From assembly GCA_002245135.1 (NCBI GenBank), contig NGBS01000295.1:62001-126000 (forward strand): 64,000 nucleotides of DNA, given 5' to 3'. The notes under the pieces are model-generated. The model saw only the letters and a list, made by a program, of their open reading frames with translations. It was not told the origin of the DNA and did not search any database. This document shows, one piece after another, positions 13,810 through 26,026 of the stretch. The stretch comes from Proteromonas lacertae (taxonomy: Eukaryota > Sar > Bigyra > Opalinata > Proteromonadidae). The position numbers and the translations under genes were made by a program. How positions within the stretch are numbered: the stretch's first letter is position 1; the number at the start of each line of letters is the position of its first letter.

Positions 13810-15948
13810 TTATGTTTTATTTTTATAAGAAACTGATAATAATTCCATGGAATTATTAAGTGGGTATATTGAAACATAAGGATATAATGGAGAAGGTAAA
13901 TCTTTAACAAGTAAAACAGGAGATGAATCATTATGACTAATCCAAAATTCTCTTTTATTCATATCAACAATCACTTCATAAACTGAACCATCTCCACAAT
14001 CATTGAAATTTGGATCTGTATTAACAACTCTTCCAATATGACAATCATCAGATATATCTTCACTTATACCATTCATTGAATAATAACAACATGCCGTTGA
14101 TTGTTCATAAATATCATCACCAGAATATGTATTATCAATTGATAAACCAATCATAAGATAATCATTATCACGTGAATCATTATCTCTTATAATGTATTTA
14201 TATTTGATATGATAAACTCCATTTTCCAGTTTCAAATTTAAATAACTATGAACAAAACGTTTTCCATTTGTCTTTGTTATTAATTTTCCATTATTTGAGA
14301 TTGTTATTCCATCACTTTTGTTTAATTCTGTGAATTTAAAATCAATAAATTCTAATAATATTTTGTATTTCTTTTCACTTCGAATATTCTTACAGATTAT
14401 TTCATATTTTTTCTTTTCTATCTCCTTTTCTACTTTTCCTTTAATTATTCCATTTTCTTTATCTATCTTTAGACCATCAGGTAAGGAAGGATTTATTGAA
14501 AATTCACATCGATTTCCATCAAATGAAGGGATTATTGATATTTCTTCATTCAATCCAAATATATATTTTGATTGAGGATATGAAAAGGATGATATTTCTT
14601 TTATTATTTCATGTAGAATTTCATCATTTATGATTATTTTTATCATTTCTTCTTCTTCTTCTAAACCCAATTTCATTTCTTGAATATATTTGATTAATAA
14701 TTCTTTTGATTCTGTATTTAGACAATATTCTTTGTTTAATATTCTGAATAGAATTTCTTTTCCACATACTTCTTCTATTATTGAAATATTCTTTTTACCG
14801 TCAATAAACAAACATAAACATTTCATGGTTCGATTTCTTTTATTCTCATTATATTCTATACATAATCTATCCAATATAGTTCTCTTTTCGATATTTGAGA
14901 TATATTCTATTTAAATATATTTTTAGTATTTATACTTTCCATTGTTTTCTTTTTGTATATCATTATCATCAATACTATTTCCATCATTTTTATATTATTC
15001 ATTTCTGATATACACATTATATCATCATTCAATTCTTCTTCTTTTATTCTATCCAATATTCCTCTTTCTTCTTCATTAAAGTCTTCTTCTTTATTATCTT
15101 CATTGTAATTGTTGATTATTACATTTTGAATTCTCTCATCTTTTATTAAATATAATTCTATATGATTTTTACATTCATTTTTCTTCAATTCTATTTTCAT
15201 TTCTTTCAACATTTCTTTATTCTCTTTTTCTATCTCTTTCTCTTTTATCTTTTCACTATCGATATCTTCTTCTATCAATTGCTTAAAATCATCTTCTATC
15301 TCTTTATTATCTTTCTTATTCTTTTGGAATTTATACCATTCGAATAAGCGATTTAATAACCATAACTCACTTCGAATTATCACATCTTTCATATTTAATA
15401 TCTCAATCAAATTATTCATTTCTAATCTTAACAAATATTCATTCTTATATAAATATTTATATCCTCGCTTTTCTATTTCCATATTTTTCAAGTCTTCTAT
15501 CTCTCTCAAACATCCACCAAATACATTACAGATATGAATTAATTTCATTAACACTTCATCATCTATATTATTCTTCACAAATTCATAACAATCATTTATT
15601 ATCTCTTTTTCACAATAACATAAACAAAACATCAACACTTCACATACACTCTCTTTACAGATTATCAATTCACCACCACTGTAGTATTTCTCCATCTCAT
15701 AATAGCCAATTTCTTCGATTTCTTCATATAACTCCAAAACTCCAACAAACTCACGATCTAACAACAGTTTCTTTACAGTTCCATTTCCATTCACTAAAAT
15801 TGACTTGATTGACATTATTCGATTATTTCCAATCTTCACTTCTATATCACCAAAACCACTTTCGACCAATTTTCGACATAATCTATCATAAAAATAAATA
15901 TATATAATACCCATCTTCTCTTATTTCTTTATTCATTTTTATTATCAT
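13810..15948 (-). CDS. BTB-BACK / Ig-like / SPRY domain protein, copy 2
   Basis: Paralogue of the gene at 8875-11009 with the same three-exon plan. Its first exon (start about 15948, or an internal Met at 15936) splices through a 28-nt intron into GLCRKLVESGFGDIEVKIGN. The BTB and BACK exon runs to about 14937, and a 29-nt intron leads to a second exon with the Ig-like cap (INPSLPDGLKIDKENG) and SPRY domain (DMNKREFWISHNDSSPVLL). The SPRY half is far more alike between copies than the BTB-BACK half, which suggests that the C-terminal half is under stronger constraint or was homogenised by gene conversion. A likely cullin-3 adaptor by family analogy. Both copies point the same way and flank the CEP164/DRG2 pair. 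Confidence 0.75.
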
Positions 15949-16156
15949 CTTTATGTAAATATAAAACAAAAATAACGAAATTCGATTTTTATCAAAATTT
16001 TGAATAACCCAAAACTTAAAATGTGATTTAAATCATATGCAGAAGGTGTGATAAAGACAATAATATTATATTCTGATTTATTAATGCATATTGCAAATGG
16101 TATGATAAACACAATATATCATCAATAACAAATCTTTTATATTAATAATAGTGGGT

Positions 16157-17571
<1,415 letters not shown>

Positions 17572-17680
17572 TCTTTTTAAAATTCCAATACAATTTGATG
17601 GTGCAAAAACAATTATGCCGAAAAAATACTTTCTATTTAAATGAAAAAACAATGAAATAAAATATATATATAAACATATT

Positions 17681-18586
17681 TTAATTTGATTCCGTATCAA
17701 TATGATCCAAAACTTGGAATCCCCCTGTTCTTACAGCATACTCTATACCAGCTCTGCCACATGGTGGTAATGAAGAAGAAGAAGTCCATGTAGCATTTAA
17801 TCTCATCGTAGATGGTGACTTTTCTCCTTTTGTACCTATTGTTGGTGTGGATATACTCGATTTCCTTGGAAGTGGTGATTTTATACTTGGAGTAGTACTT
17901 TGTCTAGCTATTGATTTTCTTTGTTGATTTATTTCATCTTCCTTCATTTTTTTCATTATATCCTTTGTATTACATGTAATTCTAGCTAGAGAAGTCCTAC
18001 GTGCTCCTAAATCTGTCATAATCATTGGAGGTGGTTTCTTTTTCACACCTTCTCTTTGTTCTTTTATTGTTTCTGCCCACTATAAGGAATTATACAAATT
18101 AATATACATATTCATATTGTGTTTTTTTTCTCATTGGATTATTATCAGTAAAAATATGATCTTTAGAAAAACTACTATATAACGGTTCTAATTCTTTCAC
18201 TTCAATATTAATTTCTAAACCATCTTCATCAAGTGAGTTAGGATCAATACCTGTGAAGGAATGACTTCCTTTCTCTATTACATCAGTTGTATATCTCTTC
18301 TTACCATATTTATAAGGTCCCTAATCAAAGTAATAAATAAATCATATAAATCATATATACTGGATGGTATTCCTGTGGTATTTGCGTTATTTTCTTCTCT
18401 ACTCCATGTTTCTTCTCTCTCATTTTCTTCTCTTCTTCTGTTAGACAATATGTTTTGAAAGGATCTTCCAATATATTTGTTAATGGTCTCTTCCTCGTTC
18501 TTAATACGAAATCACCATGATTTGGATTATAATATTGCTTATAATCAGGTGGAGGTAATCTCTGTTCATACCAAGGCTTTTCATTG

Positions 18587-18617
<31 letters not shown>

Positions 18618-19339
18618 CATAATTAGAAGGTTTAACTGAATGAATACCATTATCCACAGGTTCATATTTTAAATTAACAGTTAATCTCTCATTTCTTCGA
18701 GATTCTAATAGTTTTGTTCTTGTAACTGCATTCATTTCTTGTGTTACTTGCATTGGTGTAGTTTTCATATGATCTAAACTATCGCCATGTAATCCAGCCC
18801 AAGTTTCCATTGGTTTACATGGTTCTGCTTCTAATAATTCTACTGCCCTTTGTGTTCTTTCTTGGTTCAGACGTGAATAACGGGTTGTTTGTGGTCTATA
18901 GTGTGGATTTGGGAAACATTCTACAGGATCTCGTGTTAGACCAACACTTTCACGTGCGTTTCTTTTTTCATCTTCTTTTATTGCATGATATGATTGATAT
19001 TTGGGTTTGTTTCTATATTCTTCATGTTCTTCATATATTGGGTCATGTATTATATATGGTCTATCAAATTTTTTGGTTAAGATCTTTTACATTGTCTTCT
19101 CTTCTTTTCTTTAATAATTTTGTTCTAGTTTCTTGATATTTTGTAGAAGGTATAGGACTTATGGTATAGACTTCAAATAAATTTGAAGAGGATGGATCTA
19201 CAGTTGTTCTACCAAATTCTGTATTTCTGGGTGGTGCTTGTGGAGTATTTGGAGTATCTGGCCGATTAACTATTGTCAATAAAACCTAATAGAGTATACA
19301 GTCCATCTGAATTATTGAGTTCATATTTTCGCTATTCAT
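17681..19339 (-). CDS. Unknown Pro/Arg-rich protein, possibly ciliary
   Basis: Start ATG near 19339 (MNSENMNSIIQMDF, then a 30-nt intron, then NRPDTPNTPQAPPRN). The protein is about 500 residues, rich in Pro, Tyr, Arg and Asn, without clear globular blocks. Recognisable pieces are RPYIIHDPIYEEHEEY, FPNPHYRPQTTRYSRLNQER, PCKPMETWAGLHGDSLDH, YNPNHGDFVLRTRKRPLTN and the tail LPPCGRAGIEYAVRTGGFQ. Short repeated Pro/Tyr/Arg segments of this kind are common in microtubule-associated and axonemal proteins, but I do not recognise the family. A poly-Asn run (10 residues) is encoded by an ATT/AAT repeat at 18589-18617. The frame breaks once at a T6 run (19069-19074): one base must be skipped between DLNQK and the RPYII block. 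Confidence 0.6.
18589..18617. repeat. ATT trinucleotide microsatellite encoding poly-Asn
   Basis: Perfect ATT repeats inside the coding frame of the unknown protein at 17681-19339. On the minus strand they read AAT and encode a polyasparagine run followed by Asp-Asn. Length variation between strains would be expected. Confidence 0.85.
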
Positions 19340-19444
19340 TCTCTAATTTACTCTCTATCTACAAAGAAAAATAAAAAACGAAAAACAGTTAGGTGTGTGA
19401 CAAAAATTCTTTTGGTTAACCAATTTTGTGAATTATTAATTTTG

Positions 19445-21471
19445 ATGAATTCCTGCAATTGTTGTGGTAAAAAAGATGCACATTTGAGATGTAGTAGTTG
19501 TAGAGCAGTTTATTATTGTAGTTCGTATGTTTGTAAGATTATACTTGCAGAGATTGTCAGAAGAAAGATTGGAAATCACATAAAAAGGATTGTACATTTG
19601 TAAAAGCAAAGAAAAATACAGAAAATGAAGAAAAATTGAAGTGTGAAACTGTTTTAGCTGATTTCTTTGCTAATGAGAATGTTCCTGTTGCTATAGTAGA
19701 AAATTCAGAAGTAGGTCGTCATTTAATAGCAAAAAGAGATATTTCTAAAGGTAGTGTAGTGGTAGCTGGTGATAGTTACTCATCAATTTTGAATTATGAA
19801 ATAACTGATCAATGTCCAACATGTTATATTAAAATTGATGATTCTGTCAAAATGATAGAATGTGAAAAATGTCATAAAAAGGTTTATTGTAGTGAAGGAT
19901 GCATAAAAAAATATGAAATTGATCATCTTGTATTGAATGTAATATAAATTAATAATAAATAGATCATATGTGAAATGTTTAATAAATTAGACACATCAGT
20001 AATAGATTATACTGATAAACCAGAATTGAGTGATTTATTATGTCATGAACAGAAGAGAGGTCAAGGGTATAATAATAATAATTATTATTATTTATTAATT
20101 TAATAGACCAATGATGTTAAGTTATGAATATGGAGGTGATAAAAATGAAATAAAGTTAATAATCTCAATATTATGTCGTAAATATTATGAAGAGAAACAT
20201 AATGAAGATAATCAATTGAATAATCGATCATTATTTCATAAATTGTTATTTAAAGATATTATGATAGGTGAAAGTCATTTTAAAGAAATTAAAACACAGA
20301 ATAAGAAATATGAAGCATTGAAATATATTGCTAATTATATATTATCAATAATACCTAATTGTATACTATTATATGTGTTATTTAAATATATAAAAAAATA
20401 GATTTAAAAATAGAAGTTGAAGAATTAATGAAATTGATATTACTCGTTAAATATAATAGTTTTCCAATTGTTAATAGTTATGGTAAAGAATTTGGATTAG
20501 GATATTATCCAGCAGGCACATTTATAAACCATTCTTGTCAACCAAATATTATATACAGTTACTGTCATAATTGTAGAACAATCGCATTTCTTGCAATGAC
20601 TGATATAAAGAAAGGTGAAGAAGTGAATTATAGTTATATTGACTTGTTATTGAATAGAGAATATAGACAAAAGATGTTATCAAATGCGTATTTATTTCAC
20701 TGTAAATGTAAGAGATGTTCAACAGCAATAGAAAAATCAACAGATAGATTTCTGAATGGTTATGTTTGTGTTAATAAAATAAATGAAAATGAATTATGTA
20801 GAGGTGAAATGATTGTTAAAAATGATAAAGAAATAGAATGCATAAAATGTCATTGTAAAGATTCATTGGAAGATAGAAAAAAGTATATAAATATATATAT
20901 ATATATATATATTTCATGTATTTATTAAAAATAGTTGTGCCAAAAAAGTATATGATAACTTATGCAATTCTATAACACTTTTTAATACAGATATAACATC
21001 ATCATACAATAAAATGATTGAATTAATGAAATCTCCAGAAGTATTAAGATTGCATCCATACCATCGTTTAATATATGATATTCATCTCTCTGTTATGGTT
21101 ACAGCTAATAAGATCAATGAAATTAATACATATTTATATCACAGTAGTGCTGCTATTCAATTGTTTGAGAATATTATTGAACTTGGTCATCCTGATTTGG
21201 CTTATTTATATAACGGATATGGATTGACATTGTGTAAGTATTTATTAGAGAATGAAATGTCAAAAGATGAGGTAAAAGAAAAAGCAAAAAGAGTATATAG
21301 TTATTTTAAATTGTTTTTTGTTTATTATATATATAGGCTTTAACTTACTTAACTGCTGGTAATAGAATATACCATGTATGTTATGGTCCTAAGCATGAGA
21401 TGACTTTATTTACAGATAGAACTTTAGAAAGTGCAAAGAATAAATTAGATCCATTGATAAACATTGAATAA
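19445..21471 (+). CDS. SMYD-type SET methyltransferase with an extra N-terminal MYND finger
   Basis: The ATG at 19445 opens with a full MYND finger (CNCCGKKDAHLRCSSCRAVYYC, joined over a 26-nt intron to SDCQKKDWKSHKKDC). Next comes the first SET half (VAIVENSEVGRHLIAKRDIS), then a second, canonical SMYD MYND (CPTCYIKIDD...CEKCHKKVYCSEGC), then the second SET half with FINHSCQPN and KKGEEVNYSYID. The post-SET zinc cluster reads FHCKCKRCS and a TPR-like C-terminal region follows. NHSC and the Tyr in NYSY are the cofactor and active-site residues of the family, so the enzyme looks competent for protein-lysine methylation. Introns of 25-50 nt occur throughout. The second, leading MYND finger is unusual for SMYD proteins. 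Complete, about 590 residues. Confidence 0.85.
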
Positions 21472-21562
21472 AGTTGTTGATTTATATGTTTTTTTAATGT
21501 AAATACAAAACACACAGCCATATATATTATATTCTAACATATAGAGAAATAGCTGTATTTAA

Positions 21563-21991
21563 CTACATATCTATCTCATCATTGTCATCATCATAATCAT
21601 CATCAAAATCTTTATCTTCATCTATCACAGCAACACCTTTTTCAATTGCAATATCTTCATCTCCATCACTTACTTCCATATCTGTATTTTCATCCATTTG
21701 CATATTTCCATTTTCGACATAAAAATAGTTATCCTCATCGTTCTGACTATCAATTTCAACGTTATTGTCGCAAATTCCTTGAAATTGATCATCAATAAAT
21801 AAATGTCTGTATTCTTCCATTTCTTCTTCTGAATCTTGTTGATCTATATGCTCATCTGTTGTAAGTATAGTATTGTAAATAGCATGTTGCATTCCTAGTG
21901 TTAGCTTAGGTGGTTTATCTACGCTGTAACTAATACGTTGTCTTTCACAAGTGCAAAATGGATAACGAACATATATTGGAGAGAATTTCAT
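21563..21991 (-). CDS. Small acidic protein of unknown function
   Basis: Single open exon, ATG at 21991 (MKFSPIYVRYPFCTCERQRI), 142 residues. The N-terminal 45 residues are basic and contain a CTC pair; the rest is strongly acidic (Asp/Glu/Asn rich), ending DDDYDDDNDEIDM. No signal peptide or membrane segment. Acidic tails like this occur in histone chaperones and transcription-related proteins, but nothing identifies the family. Codon use and AT content match neighbours. It is flanked by short gaps and lies between the end of the SMYD gene and the end of an unknown membrane protein. Confidence 0.5.
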   Translation of the reverse strand: MKFSPIYVRYPFCTCERQRISYSVDKPPKLTLGMQHAIYNTILTTDEHIDQQDSEEEMEEYRHLFIDDQFQGICDNNVEIDSQNDEDNYFYVENGNMQMDENTDMEVSDGDEDIAIEKGVAVIDEDKDFDDDYDDDNDEIDM

Positions 21992-22150
21992 TCTTAAAAA
22001 CAAAGTAAATAAATAGCCAATTAAAATCGTTTTAGACCTTCAATATTAAACTGACAAGAAACGAATATTTTTTAGTAATTCAAAAATCGATTTAGAGTGA
22101 TTTTAAACCAAAACAAAACACACATTCATTAACAATATTACATATATATT

Positions 22151-23092
22151 TTATGACATACCAAAAAACTCTGATCCAGCTGATGAAGCTTTCATAAATA
22201 ACTGACTTAACTCATTTGAGAAAGCGGGATCATTATTATATTTACTCAAAGCACTATCAAACTCTAAATTAGTGATATTATATTTTTTAAACAACTCATT
22301 ATTCCTTTTAGCTATAATACTTGTTGCACTATCAGTTACATTCTGTAAAATATTTGGATCTTGTTGGATAGCCAGCTTTAAGTTATCTATTGACATATTT
22401 TTCTGTCTAGCTATCTCACTCAATTGTTCTTGCATTACACTTGTAGAATTAGAATATTGTTGTGTTAATATATCCATTACTAGTTCCTTTGTTAATACTG
22501 CTGGAATATCACATAACTCTGGCTCTCTGCCTAATACTGTAGCATACATGTTATTAATTGCTATTGAAAGATGTTTTACTTCTTTTACATTAGCAAAGGC
22601 TGCTTGTGCTTTTTTCATTTCAGATTCTGTTACACCAAATTCAGCGTATGCTTTGTTTGTAACTTCATTTAGTGCATTTTTGAATTCTGAATCTATTATT
22701 CTATTAAGTTCAGTCTCAGTCATTTGCTGACTAAATTGAGATTTCATTGCCATAAAACCCATCTAATTAACATTAAAAAAATGTAAACTATACACTGTTA
22801 GGTTCCATTGCTGCTCTGATATATCTTAACACTTCAATAGTTTTCTCTTCAGATACTGGACTGCTTGTATCTTCTTCTTTCTTAATTTCAGTTGGCTTCA
22901 CTGCTTTTCTAACAATTTTCTCTTCTTTTTCATCTTCTTCCTCCTAACAATATAATAAGTCAAAAATAATACAGAAGAAACATCTACTACTTTTTTATTA
23001 TCACTATTACTCTTCTTATACAAGTACCAGAGTCCAGCTGTTGCAGCAATTGTAGCAGCACCAATAATAATTAGTTTAGAATAAGATTGCAT
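22151..23092 (-). CDS. Membrane-anchored helical protein of unknown function
   Basis: Best model: ATG at 23092 (MQSYSKLIIIGAATIAATAG) gives an N-terminal transmembrane anchor with a LWYLYKKSN stop-transfer end. A 29-nt intron leads to an acidic linker (EEEDEKEEKIVRKAVKPTEI). A second 31-nt intron (about 22763-22793) joins in frame to the larger exon MKSQFSQQMTETELNRIIDS, which is alpha-helical and ends MKASSAGSEFFGMS. Without the second splice the small exon would stop at once and the large exon would be a separate 203-residue gene, so this could be two genes. The helical part contains MKKAQAAFANVKEVKHLSIA and similar stretches; I do not recognise it. The positive-outside-acidic anchor arrangement suggests an organelle outer-membrane or ER anchor with a cytosolic domain. 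Confidence 0.55.
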
Positions 23093-23252
23093 CAAAAATG
23101 CAGAAAGAATATTTGAATTGTCAAGCTTTATGTTCAAAATTCATTTCTTTATTTAAAGCACTTCTAGAATAATAATCAGTAATACAATACCACACTCAGA
23201 CAACTAATCATTCAATAAAAATAGAATTAAATAAATTACACATATATTTCAA

Positions 23253-24382
23253 TTAATCTGTTAACTCATTAGCTAATGGCTTAGCACCACCTAGAGACAT
23301 TTGTGGCATTAACATACCGCCACCTGTCATATCTTCCATCACAGCTTCTTCATAAGCAGCTGGTGGTGGAGCAGATGTAGGCAATGGAGCAATACTCCCC
23401 ATATAAGCACTATTTGCTCTTAGCATCTTTGACATAGTTCTCTGTTCTCTTCTCTTTGCACGATGAGTATCTTCAGCTCTCATAAACATTGAACCACTCT
23501 TAGTAGGTGTAATACCAAATGTATTCGTTTTCTTTGTATTTACTGGTGCAATAATGTGATTATTACCAATCTTGTATTTTGGAGCTTGATCTTCTTCAAT
23601 TGCTCTATATTTTGCTTCAACTGTATTTTTTCTAGCTTCGGCTAGTTCTTTTCTGTATTTAATTCTCATATCTGTGAATTTACAGAATGAAAATAATGCT
23701 ATTACCAATAAGATCACTCCTCCAACACAACCAAATACAATATACCAATATTTAGCTTGATGGCAATTACTAGTATCAATATCACCTGCCCAAGTTGCAA
23801 TTATAGTATCAGCTGCATATACACAATATCTATATCTTTTATTTGCATCAAATGCATTGCATCTAGCTGAAGCCCTTTCATATGGACGAGTTTCCTTCCA
23901 AGGACCTGATGCTGGACAATTAGTGTTTAATTTTTCATTAACAAGAATGTTATGACAAGCATAATCTGTTACTTCAAGTCCATATTTGAATCCCATAAAT
24001 AAAACAACATCTTTGAAACTACTTGACTGAACAAACACAGCAGAATAGACAAGATATCCTTGTTGACATAAAGATGTTTGTTGTATTTCTGTTTTTAAAT
24101 TAGTCGAATTAAGTACTGTCTCTCCATTCACAAAATCAATGTATAAGTGAAAGAGACTCTCATCATACCAACTACAATTTTGTACTGATACTTTAACTTG
24201 ATTATATGCTTCATAACGATTATTTCTAGCACGTATATATAAATTATCTAAGGAAAAACTTACTACATAAAAAATAAAACCAATAGTATATACTCTTTCT
24301 TTGCTGTGCTAATACAGAAGCAATGAATATAATTAAAAATATTCCAATCTATAATTTTTTAATTAGATGCTTATACCTTCAT
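23253..24382 (-). CDS. Type I single-pass membrane protein, unknown family
   Basis: The ATG at 24382 encodes only MK before a 28-nt intron; the next exon supplies IGIFLIIFIASVLAQQRK, completing a clean signal peptide (cleavage after VLA likely). After a further 31-nt intron comes a luminal/extracellular region of about 210 residues with paired cysteines (CSWYDESLFHLYIDF, SLCQQGYLVYSAVFVQ, YACHNIL, TNCPASG, ARCNAFD, YRYCVYAAD, SNCHQAKYW). A single membrane helix follows (YIVFGCVGGVILLVIALFSF), then a cytosolic tail of about 120 residues rich in Lys, Ala and Pro (APLPTSAPPPAAYEEAVMED) with a possible PPxAY-like sorting motif. Total about 356 residues. I do not recognise the ectodomain. Confidence 0.65.
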
Positions 24383-24506
24383 AAAAAAAGAAATATTTCT
24401 ATACGTTGTATTTGTCAAATTGACATGTCAAAAATGTAAAAATATAAATAAACTTCAAAACACTCAACCTAACACACAAAAATCACATTAAAACAAAATT
24501 TGAAAT

Positions 24507-25969
24507 TTACTTTCTACATACCGAACGAATATCACTTTTCACAGAAAAATTAATCATAGATTTACCATTTAAACTCACACTCTCAGCATCTTCCACAACT
24601 ACAAACTTATTAATAATATCAATTTTATCATGTTTAATCTCTACCACTCTAACAACAGGATTTAATATTATTATAGTATCATCACAGCTAATTTTTTCAA
24701 GTGATTGAGTTGACATGTAATAAAACGATATACCCATACATGTTTCAGTCTTATCCATTATTATACCACAACTATAATAGAAAAATTAATACATAAATAA
24801 TATACTCTGGAGGTGAACATTTTGATGATAATAATTTCAATAATTTCACATTTATATAATTGTTTCTATTATTATCTCCTTCTTTTAAATCAAATAGATT
24901 ACACTCTGTGTAATTTTTATCCTCTAATTCAACTGATTGGAAAGATTTTATTATATTTTGAATCTTTTTTGGTTTAAGATCACACTATATATATATAATT
25001 ATAAAACATATGTTTATATACTTTCTTTATAATAGATAATTCAATATTCTTATTTAAATTAATAATATCAGATATCATTAATTCATACTGTAAACTCTTA
25101 TCGATATTTCCAGCTTTTTCAATGTGATAAATAGCTTCATTATATTTCTGTTGGAATTTCAATAAATTGGAATAACATAAATGACAATCAGGGTTTTTAC
25201 CATCTTGGCCTTTATTCAAAGCAGTTGTATAACTATCAATTGCATTTAACATATCTTCATTGGAATTACTATCGAAATAACTCATTAAATAGGAATTGCC
25301 TTTCACATCTATTATATATATGTATATTAATGAATTTATATTTAATACAATATGAATAACCATCATTTGGATCTAATTCTATTGCTTTATTTATATATTC
25401 TAAACTCTTTTTACATAGATCACTGATTGGTTCATTTTTAAATTGCCTTTGAATTATTGATAATTCCTGATAACTGTATTTATCTGGTTTTTGACTGATT
25501 GCTGCTTTGAAACACAATACTGCTTGATCTAAATCACCTTTATTCCATAGTAAATCACCTAATACATTCCATGCATTTATGTTATCCTTACTTAGCTTGA
25601 CCTAATGAAGAATAACAAAGAATTAACGATTAGTTATTTATACAGCAAAACTGAGGTACTCTAAAGCAGTTGGATTGAAATTTTCAAAGCAATAGTAAAT
25701 CAAACCATATTCATAATACAGTTTTGACTTTTCTATTCCTTGATTCTATAGATTAATTAACTAAAATGCTATACTTGGTTTTATTTGATTTAGTAAATTG
25801 TCAGCTTTGTCAGCAATTTCCCTTATTTTCCTCTATACATAATAACAGTCAAAATACCTCTTTCTCTTTTTTATCACTGGGGAAATAATTCGATTTCAAA
25901 TCGTATGCCTCGTTAGCTAGCGATTCAAACTATATACAACATCAAATAACACTTATATACCTCATCCAT
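24507..25969 (-). CDS. TTC5: TTC5/STRAP-like TPR protein with C-terminal OB fold
   Basis: ATG at 25969 (MDE, intron, FESLANEAYDLKSNYFPSDK), six or seven short introns, stop at 24507. TPR units follow in the TTC5 order: YEYGLIYYCFENF, AWNVLGDLLWNKGDLDQAVL, YSYQELSIIQRQF, LEYINKAIELDPNDGYSY, DCHLCYSNLLKFQQKYNEAI. The last exons match the TTC5 OB-fold: CMGISFYYMSTQSLEKISCD, DTIIILNPVVRVVEI and VVVEDAESVSLNGKSM (human [20 protein letters not shown]... and LLVVNGKP). In animals TTC5 recognises the MREC/MREI N-terminus of nascent tubulin at the ribosome and triggers tubulin mRNA decay. A conserved role would suit a flagellate with a large tubulin demand. It starts 57 bp from the divergent gene at 26027. 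Confidence 0.75.
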
Positions 25970-26026
25970 CACAATTTTTATTTCAAGCAAAAGCTTGCCG
26001 TTAAGTGAAACAATCTTTTCATAAAA

